Positions 59,289 through 64,000 of a DNA stretch of 64,000 bases are shown here, piece by piece. Both the position numbers and the translations under genes were made by a program. Every line of letters starts with the position of its first letter. Positions within the stretch are counted from its first letter, which is position 1. This DNA comes from Pseudomonas sp. URMO17WK12:I11 (lineage in GTDB: Bacteria > Pseudomonadota > Gammaproteobacteria > Pseudomonadales > Pseudomonadaceae), in the NCBI RefSeq assembly GCF_007677725.1, contig NZ_VEDF01000016.1:1-64000 (forward strand), written 5' to 3'. Under the pieces are notes generated by a model that searched no databases, was not told where the DNA came from, and was given only the letters and a program-made list of their open reading frames with translations.

Positions 59289-59996
59289 ATGAAACCACCG
59301 ATCCAGTTGCCCCTGGGTGTGCGTCTGCGCGATGACGCCACCTTCATCAACTACTATCCGGGCGCCAATGCTGCGGCGTTGGGCTATGTCGAGCGGCTTT
59401 GCGAGGCCGACGCCGGCTGGACCGAGAGCCTTATCTACCTGTGGGGCAAGCAGGGCGTGGGCCGCAGTCACCTGCTGCAAGCCGCCACTCACCGCTTTCA
59501 GCAACGCGGCGAACCTGCGGTTTATCTGCCGCTGGCGCAGTTGCTCGAGCGTGGCGTCGAGCTGCTCGATTACCTGGCGCAATATGAACTGGTCTGCATC
59601 GACGATCTGCACGTGATCGCCGGCAAGGCAGACTGGGAAGAGGCGATGTTCCACTTGTTCAATCGTCTGCGCGACAGCGGTCGGCGCCTGCTGCTGGCCG
59701 CTTCGGCTTCACCGCGTGAACTCCCCATCAAGCTGCCCGACCTCAAGTCGCGGCTAACCCTCGCCCTGGTCTTCCAGATGCGCGGGCTGTCCGACGAAGA
59801 CAAACTGCGCGCCCTGCAATTGCGGGCCTCGCGCCGTGGTCTGCACCTGACCGATGAAGTCGGCCATTTCATCCTCACCCGCGGTACCCGCAGCATGAGC
59901 GCGCTGTTCGATCTGCTCGAACGGCTCGATCAGGCCTCGCTGCAGGCTCAACGCAAGTTGACGATCCCTTTCCTGAAGGAAACCCTCGGCTGGTAA
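59289..59996 (+). CDS. hda: DnaA regulatory inactivator Hda
   Basis: A 235-residue AAA+ protein. The clamp-binding motif QLPLGV (6-11), Walker A GKQGVGRS (53-60) and Walker B LVCIDD (101-106) are clear. With the beta clamp it stimulates ATP hydrolysis by DnaA to prevent re-initiation. The ATG at 59289 fits the family N-terminus; the frame to 59208 is rejected. Its target DnaA also has boxes at nrdA in this window. Confidence 0.94.
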   Translation: MKPPIQLPLGVRLRDDATFINYYPGANAAALGYVERLCEADAGWTESLIYLWGKQGVGRSHLLQAATHRFQQRGEPAVYLPLAQLLERGVELLDYLAQYELVCIDDLHVIAGKADWEEAMFHLFNRLRDSGRRLLLAASASPRELPIKLPDLKSRLTLALVFQMRGLSDEDKLRALQLRASRRGLHLTDEVGHFILTRGTRSMSALFDLLERLDQASLQAQRKLTIPFLKETLGW

Positions 59997-60123
59997 GGCC
60001 CGGAAACACTGGGCTTTACAGGGCAAAACGAAAAAGTCACATCTTTTTCGATAAAATTTGCAAATGGCCATGATAGAGGGCATAGTCTCCCCCTTCCAAA
60101 GGACTACAGACACGGTCGTGCTC

Positions 60124-60762
60124 ATGCTCAAGCGCTTCGCACCCCTCGTGCCACTCGCACTCGTAACCCTGCTTTTTGGCTGCGCGGCTCAAGGCCCGGT
60201 TTCCCAGCCCCAGGATTACACCCCGGTTGTCTCGCAATCAGTCAGCAAGGCCAAGGCTTCGCCATCGGCGGTGTTCGGCGAAGAAGAGCAGGCCAGCGAA
60301 GATGACCTGCAGGCATTCTCCAGCAGCAAGCCTTATCAGCTGCCGGTGCTGGCAGACAGCATCCTCGAGCGCGGCATGTCGCTGATCGGCACCCGCTACC
60401 GCTTCGGCGGCACCTCCGAGGCGTCCGGCTTCGACTGCAGCGGTTTCATCGGCTACCTGTTCCGCGAAGAAGCCGGCATGAATTTGCCGCGCTCGACTCG
60501 CGAAATGATCAACGTCGATGCCCCGAAAGTTGCGCGCAACAAGCTCAAGCCAGGCGATCTGCTGTTCTTCAGCACCAATGGTCGCGGCCGCGTGAGTCAC
60601 GCCGGCATCTACCTGGGTGACAACCAGTTCATCCACTCCAGCAGCCGCCGCAGCGGTGGCGTGCGCATCGATAACCTCGGTGATCGTTACTGGAGCAAGA
60701 CCTTCATCGAAGCCAAGCGCGCCTTGGCCATGGCGCCAAGCACCAATATCGCGCGCAATTGA
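60124..60762 (+). CDS. NlpC/P60 family lipoprotein (first of a tandem pair)
   Basis: A 212-residue peptidoglycan endopeptidase. The lipobox LFGC gives lipidated C20. Catalytic C105 is in FDCSGFIGYL, H159 in SHAGIYL and the third residue H171 in FIHSSS. It likely cuts stem peptides of the cell wall. The start is uncertain: ATG at 60124 gives a clean lipoprotein signal, and an in-frame GTG is six bases upstream. The second NlpC/P60 gene is 138 bases downstream. Confidence 0.87.
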   Translation: MLKRFAPLVPLALVTLLFGCAAQGPVSQPQDYTPVVSQSVSKAKASPSAVFGEEEQASEDDLQAFSSSKPYQLPVLADSILERGMSLIGTRYRFGGTSEASGFDCSGFIGYLFREEAGMNLPRSTREMINVDAPKVARNKLKPGDLLFFSTNGRGRVSHAGIYLGDNQFIHSSSRRSGGVRIDNLGDRYWSKTFIEAKRALAMAPSTNIARN

Positions 60763-60783
60763 TCGATCGATGCTGAACTCTTC

Positions 60784-60818
60784 CACGGCGGCGTAGCTCA
60801 AAAAAGCTCGCCGCCGTG
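60784..60818. other. Perfect hairpin between the two NlpC/P60 genes
   Basis: CACGGCGGCG-t-AGCT pairs with AGCT-CGCCGCCGTG, a long GC stem with a six-base A-rich loop. No T-run follows, so it is a weak terminator or mRNA-stabilising stem. Confidence 0.65.
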
Positions 60819-60900
60819 CGCATTTACAGAAAGCGGCTAATCTAATTTCTCAACACTTTTTCCGCTGCTGCCGTGCGGTCTCAGACAGGACGTTCTGGCC

Positions 60901-61434
60901 ATGAAGAAAATGGCGCGCTTCGCATTCATTTCCCTGGCGGCATTGCTGGCTGCCTGCTCCAGCCATGCCCCGGCGCCCGCCCCGGTGGTGCAGCCAACCA
61001 TCACCTACACCCAGCCCGAAGGCTCGCCGTTGGCCGATGACGTGCTCATCCGTGCCATTGGCCTGGTCGGCACGCCCTATCGCTGGGGCGGCAATACCCC
61101 GGATTCCGGGTTCGATTGCAGCGGCCTGATTGGCTATGTCTACCGCGACGCTGCCGGCATCAGCCTGCCGCGCTCGACCCGCGAGATGATCGTGATGCGC
61201 GCGCCAACGGTGAACATCAATGCCCTGCAGTCCGGCGACCTGGTGTTCTTCGCCACCGGTGGCGGTTCACAGGTCAGTCACGCGGGGATCTACGTGGGTG
61301 AGGGCCGCTTCGTGCACGCGCCCTCAAGCGGCGGTACGGTGCGCCTGGACTACCTGTCCAACAGCTACTGGGCCAAAGCCTACCTGCAGGCCAAGCGCGT
61401 CATTAGCCAAGGCCATCTGGCACAAAACCCCTGA
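60901..61434 (+). CDS. NlpC/P60 family lipoprotein (second of a tandem pair)
   Basis: A 177-residue lipoprotein with lipobox LLAAC (C19). Catalytic C73 is in FDCSGLIGYV, H127 in SHAGIYV and H139 in FVHAPS. The linker after C19 is Pro/Ala-rich. It is about 50 percent alike in the catalytic core to its neighbour by eye, so the two arose by tandem duplication. It may act in cell-wall remodelling. Confidence 0.9.
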   Translation: MKKMARFAFISLAALLAACSSHAPAPAPVVQPTITYTQPEGSPLADDVLIRAIGLVGTPYRWGGNTPDSGFDCSGLIGYVYRDAAGISLPRSTREMIVMRAPTVNINALQSGDLVFFATGGGSQVSHAGIYVGEGRFVHAPSSGGTVRLDYLSNSYWAKAYLQAKRVISQGHLAQNP

Positions 61435-61458
61435 GCGAGCGGGGCCTTGGCCCAGCGC

Positions 61459-62775
61459 TCAAGGCGCCTTGCTGACCCGCCAGATCGTGTTGCCGACATC
61501 ATCGGCGACCAACACGCCGCCTCTCTGGTCGCTGACCACCCCGACCGGTCGGCCTTGCGCCTTGCCTTGCGAATCGAGAAAGCCGGTCAGCAGGTCGATG
61601 GGTTCGCCCGCTGGTTTGCCGCTGCCGTCAAATGGCACGAAAATCACTTTATAGCCGCTGTGTGGCTTGCGGTTCCAAGACCCATGCTGGCCAACCAGGG
61701 CCCCGCGCTCGAAGGGCGCTGGCAGAACACCCGGCTCGATGAACGTCAGCCCCAACGACGCGGTGTGCGGACCGACGGCATAGTCGGGCGCCACGGCCCT
61801 GGCCACCTGCTGGGGATTGGGCGGTGACACCCGCGCATCCACATGCTGGCCGTAATAACTGTAAGGCCAGCCATAGAACGCGCCGTCCTTGAGCGAAGTG
61901 ATGTAATCCGGCACCAGGTCGCTACCGATCTCGTCACGCTCGTTGACGGCCGTCCACAGCGCCCCACTGTCGGGTTGCCAGGCCAGCCCGTTGGGGTTGC
62001 GCAGGCCCGTGGCGAACAACCGGTGCCGGCCGCTGGCGGGGTCGATCTGCCAGATGGCGGCGCGGCCTTGCTCGTGCTCCAGGCCATTCTCGCCAACATT
62101 GCTGTTGGAACCCACGGTCACGTAGAGCTTGCTGCCGTCTGGGCTGGCAATGACGTTCTTGGTCCAGTGGTGGTTGAGCGGGCCCCCAGGAAGGTCGGTG
62201 ACCTTGCGCCCCGGCTCGGTGAGCTGATCCACGCCAGGACGATAGTCGAAGCGGGTGAGCTGGTCGGTTTCGGCCACATACAGCGCATTGCCGACCAGCA
62301 CCATGCCGAAGGGTGAATTGAGCCCCTCGATGAAGGTATGGCGTATTTCTGCCACACCATCATGGTCGGCGTCGCGCAGCAGGGTAATACGGTTGGCACT
62401 CGGCACGGCGGCGCCGGCACGCGCCATCGCCCGCTTCATGAGCCAGCCACGGATGCCCTTGCCGTCTTCGGGCTTGGGCGGGGCGTTGGTCTCGGCGACC
62501 AGTACATCGCCATTGGGCAATACATAAAGCCAACGCGGGTGATCGAGTTTGGCGGCAAACGCCAGCACCTGGGTGCCGGCTGCGGCCTTGGGCGTGACGC
62601 CGTCCGGCCAGGCGCTGGCGGGGGCGATATTGACGGTGGGAATCAGGCTGCGCTGTGGCGGCGGCAGTTGCGGGGAAGGGCCGCTGCCGGCATTGACGCT
62701 CAAGCGCGCGGTATCGGCGCAACCACCCAGGCTTGCGAGCAAGGCCCAGGGCAACAGCATCACGGTGCGCTTCAT
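61459..62775 (-). CDS. GSDH-family (sorbosone/glucose dehydrogenase-like) lipoprotein
   Basis: A 438-residue six-bladed propeller of the glucose/sorbosone dehydrogenase family. The lipobox LGGC suggests outer- or inner-membrane anchoring. Family stretches are LNSPFGMVLVGNALYVAET, HHWTKNVIASPDGSKLYVTVGSNSNV and GSWNRKPHSGYKVIFVPF. It would oxidise sugars with PQQ, but PQQ and calcium ligands were not all verifiable. The start is ATG at 62775 or 62778. It faces the NlpC gene tail-to-tail. Confidence 0.85.
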   Translation of the reverse strand: MKRTVMLLPWALLASLGGCADTARLSVNAGSGPSPQLPPPQRSLIPTVNIAPASAWPDGVTPKAAAGTQVLAFAAKLDHPRWLYVLPNGDVLVAETNAPPKPEDGKGIRGWLMKRAMARAGAAVPSANRITLLRDADHDGVAEIRHTFIEGLNSPFGMVLVGNALYVAETDQLTRFDYRPGVDQLTEPGRKVTDLPGGPLNHHWTKNVIASPDGSKLYVTVGSNSNVGENGLEHEQGRAAIWQIDPASGRHRLFATGLRNPNGLAWQPDSGALWTAVNERDEIGSDLVPDYITSLKDGAFYGWPYSYYGQHVDARVSPPNPQQVARAVAPDYAVGPHTASLGLTFIEPGVLPAPFERGALVGQHGSWNRKPHSGYKVIFVPFDGSGKPAGEPIDLLTGFLDSQGKAQGRPVGVVSDQRGGVLVADDVGNTIWRVSKAP

Positions 62776-62911
62776 CATCGCAGCCCTCGTCGATGGGGTA
62801 TGACCATCTGAGCCTGTCTGTCTCGTCAAGGTTCAGCGCGCTTGGCCTGCTCGGCCCAGGCAAGCTTGCGCTGCGATTGACGCTCCCGGTGCAACCCTCT
62901 AACCTTCGCGG

Positions 62912-63113
62912 CGTGTTTCAGGTGCCCTGCCAGCGTCGACTGGGCAGGGTGAAACTGGGAAGCCGGTGTGCGCCAGCAGGCGCGAGTCCGGCGCTGCCCC
63001 CGCAACGGTAGGTGAGTAGCGGTCGCGCAAGGCCACTGGGTGCAAGCCCGGGAAGGCGCGCAGGCCAGGGTTGAAGGCCCGCTCACGAGCCCGGAGACCG
63101 GCCTGATACTGCC
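62912..63113 (+). promoter_or_regulatory. Cobalamin (AdoCbl) riboswitch upstream of cobO
   Basis: Conserved riboswitch segments appear in order: AGGTGCC near 62920, GGGTGAAACTGGGAAGCCGGTG near 62946, AGTCCGGCGCTGCCCCCGCAAC near 62984, GCAAGCCCGGGAAGG near 63042, and the B12 box AGCCCGGAGACCGGCC at 63088-63103. This layout matches cobalamin riboswitches of pseudomonads. It should reduce expression of cobO and following genes when adenosylcobalamin is abundant. Confidence 0.93.
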
Positions 63114-63242
63114 AACGGCATCACGGAGGGTGATGCGCGGTGCACCGTGGCCAAGCGCTGCGGCATCTGCGCGTTCTCCGTATGCCTGCCTACTATCTGT
63201 CGCCCCACCTTCGATGCGTGGCGCCAGCCTGCGGAGAACCCC

Positions 63243-63854
63243 ATGAGCGAAACCCCCGAACGCGACGAACGCCACTTGGCGCGCATGCAGCGCAAGAAGG
63301 CCGTCATCGACGAGCGCATCGCCAACTCCCCGAATGAATGCGGGCTGCTGCTGGTGCTGACCGGCAACGGCAAGGGCAAGAGCAGCTCGGCGTTCGGCAT
63401 GCTCGCCCGCGCCCTGGGCCATGGCATGCAATGCGGCGTGGTGCAGTTCATCAAGGGCCGTAACAGCACCGGCGAGGAGCTGTTCTTCCGGCGTTTCCCC
63501 GAGCAGGTGCGCTACCACGTGATGGGCGAAGGCTTCACCTGGGAAACCCAGGATCGCCAGCGTGACATCGCCGCCGCCGAGGCGGCCTGGGCGGTGTCCC
63601 GGCAACTGCTGCAAGACCCGAGCGTGCAGTTCGTGGTGCTCGACGAGCTCAATATCGCCCTCAAGCATGGCTACCTCGATCTCGATCAGGTGCTCAGTGA
63701 CATCCAGGCGCGGCCGCCGATGCAGCACGTGATCGTCACGGGCCGTGCGGCCAAGGCAGAAATGATCGAACTGGCCGACACCGTCACTGAAATGGGCATG
63801 CTCAAGCACGCCTTCCAGGCCGGGATCCGTGCACAGAAGGGCGTCGAGCTGTGA
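63243..63854 (+). CDS. cobO: Cob(I)yrinic acid a,c-diamide adenosyltransferase
   Basis: A 203-residue BtuR/CobA/CobO-family enzyme. The Walker-like P-loop is GNGKGKSSSA (41-50), and VVQFIKGRNSTGEE and VVLDELNIALKHGYLD follow. It adenosylates cobalt during B12 synthesis or salvage. The ATG at 63243 has CGGAG eight bases upstream, and a longer frame to 63147 lies in the riboswitch leader. It overlaps cobB as GTGA. Confidence 0.95.
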   Translation: MSETPERDERHLARMQRKKAVIDERIANSPNECGLLLVLTGNGKGKSSSAFGMLARALGHGMQCGVVQFIKGRNSTGEELFFRRFPEQVRYHVMGEGFTWETQDRQRDIAAAEAAWAVSRQLLQDPSVQFVVLDELNIALKHGYLDLDQVLSDIQARPPMQHVIVTGRAAKAEMIELADTVTEMGMLKHAFQAGIRAQKGVEL

Positions 63855-64000
63855 GAGACGCGCGCAGCTGCCCGGCCGTGCTGATCGCGGCACCGGCTTC
63901 CGGCCAGGGCAAGACCACGGTCACCGCCGCCCTGGCGCGGTTGCACCGCAACCTCGGTCGCAAGGTGCGGGTGTTCAAGTGTGGCCCTGACTTCCTCGAC
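63851..64000 (+). CDS. cobB: Cobyrinate a,c-diamide synthase, 5' part only
   Basis: The first 50 codons only; the gene runs past the window edge. The start is GTG, overlapping the cobO stop by four bases. The P-loop APASGQGKTTVT (14-25) and VFKCGPDFLD are CobB/CbiA signatures. It would amidate cobyrinic acid at the a and c side chains. Confidence 0.93.
   Translation, partial: MRDARSCPAVLIAAPASGQGKTTVTAALARLHRNLGRKVRVFKCGPDFLD

Noticed and set aside
57006..59654. 882-residue antisense frame over DUF2066, the permease and hda
   Set aside because: Covers three well-supported genes on the opposite strand and has a low-complexity His/Gln-rich product.
63040..63246. 68-residue frame through the riboswitch
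   Set aside because: Most of it lies in the structured B12 riboswitch; only the short distal part is kept as a low-weight idea.
1..64000. CRISPR array, prophage, IS element or tRNA
   Set aside because: No regular spaced direct repeats, transposase, integrase or cloverleaf was noticed while reading; a dedicated scan could not be run.

Overview
The window is a GC-rich, gene-dense chromosomal segment from a fluorescent Pseudomonas, most likely the P. putida group. The evidence is protein-level resemblance (Udh, PcpS, OprH-PhoPQ, GacS, LdhA, SprT, CobO), a putida-type REP element, and a 5S rRNA tail of Pseudomonas type at the left edge. About 60 protein genes are supported. No phage, insertion sequence, integrase, tRNA or CRISPR array was seen.

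Layout. 1-71: 3' end of a 5S rRNA and the rrn terminator. 318-6424: acetolactate synthase-like TPP enzyme, YecA/UPF0149 protein, glutathione transferase, a large flavin/2Fe-2S fusion oxidoreductase and a LysR regulator. 6435-14268 (all minus strand): a hexuronate oxidation locus, with an OprD-type porin, uronate dehydrogenase, SMP-30-type lactonase, a complete DctP/Q/M TRAP transporter, an EamA exporter and an aldose 1-epimerase. 14581-22303 (plus strand): a membrane PQQ-dependent glucose dehydrogenase (Gcd type), then 2-keto-3-deoxygalactonokinase, KDPGal aldolase, galactonate dehydratase, an MFS transporter and an IclR regulator. Together these encode an almost complete oxidative galactose / galactonate (DeLey-Doudoroff) route. 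22422-26797: class Ia ribonucleotide reductase nrdAB, whose upstream region has a legible promoter with paired NrdR-like boxes and DnaA boxes.

27429-34139: RstAB-like two-component system, a phosphopantetheinyl transferase, a dienelactone-hydrolase-family protein and the oprH-phoP-phoQ operon with four phased PhoP half-sites. 34435-38832: dctA behind a sigma-54 promoter and DctD-like sites, SprT, a Yip1 membrane protein, TtcA and a DNA-3-methyladenine glycosylase I. 38822-47716: DUF2069, WrbA, ArsC-like protein, TlpA lipoprotein, META lipoprotein, a conserved hypothetical, D-lactate dehydrogenase, GacS and a further two-component pair. 47811-53913: cysM, rlmD, relA, mazG and a DUF2058 gene. 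53959-62775: small conserved proteins, purM-purN, DUF2066, PerM-like permease, hda, two tandem NlpC/P60 lipoproteins and a soluble GSDH-type sugar dehydrogenase. 62912-64000: a cobalamin riboswitch followed by cobO and the start of cobB.

The main biological theme is sugar-acid catabolism. Two adjacent, divergently transcribed loci handle galacturonate/glucuronate (oxidised in the cytoplasm by Udh) and galactose/galactonate (probably oxidised in the periplasm by Gcd). The rest is largely core Pseudomonas housekeeping and signalling. I found no convincing undescribed system. The most interesting items are the pairing of gcd with the dgo genes, the shared operator-like element of the uronate locus, and the layered nrdA, oprH, dctA and cobO control regions.
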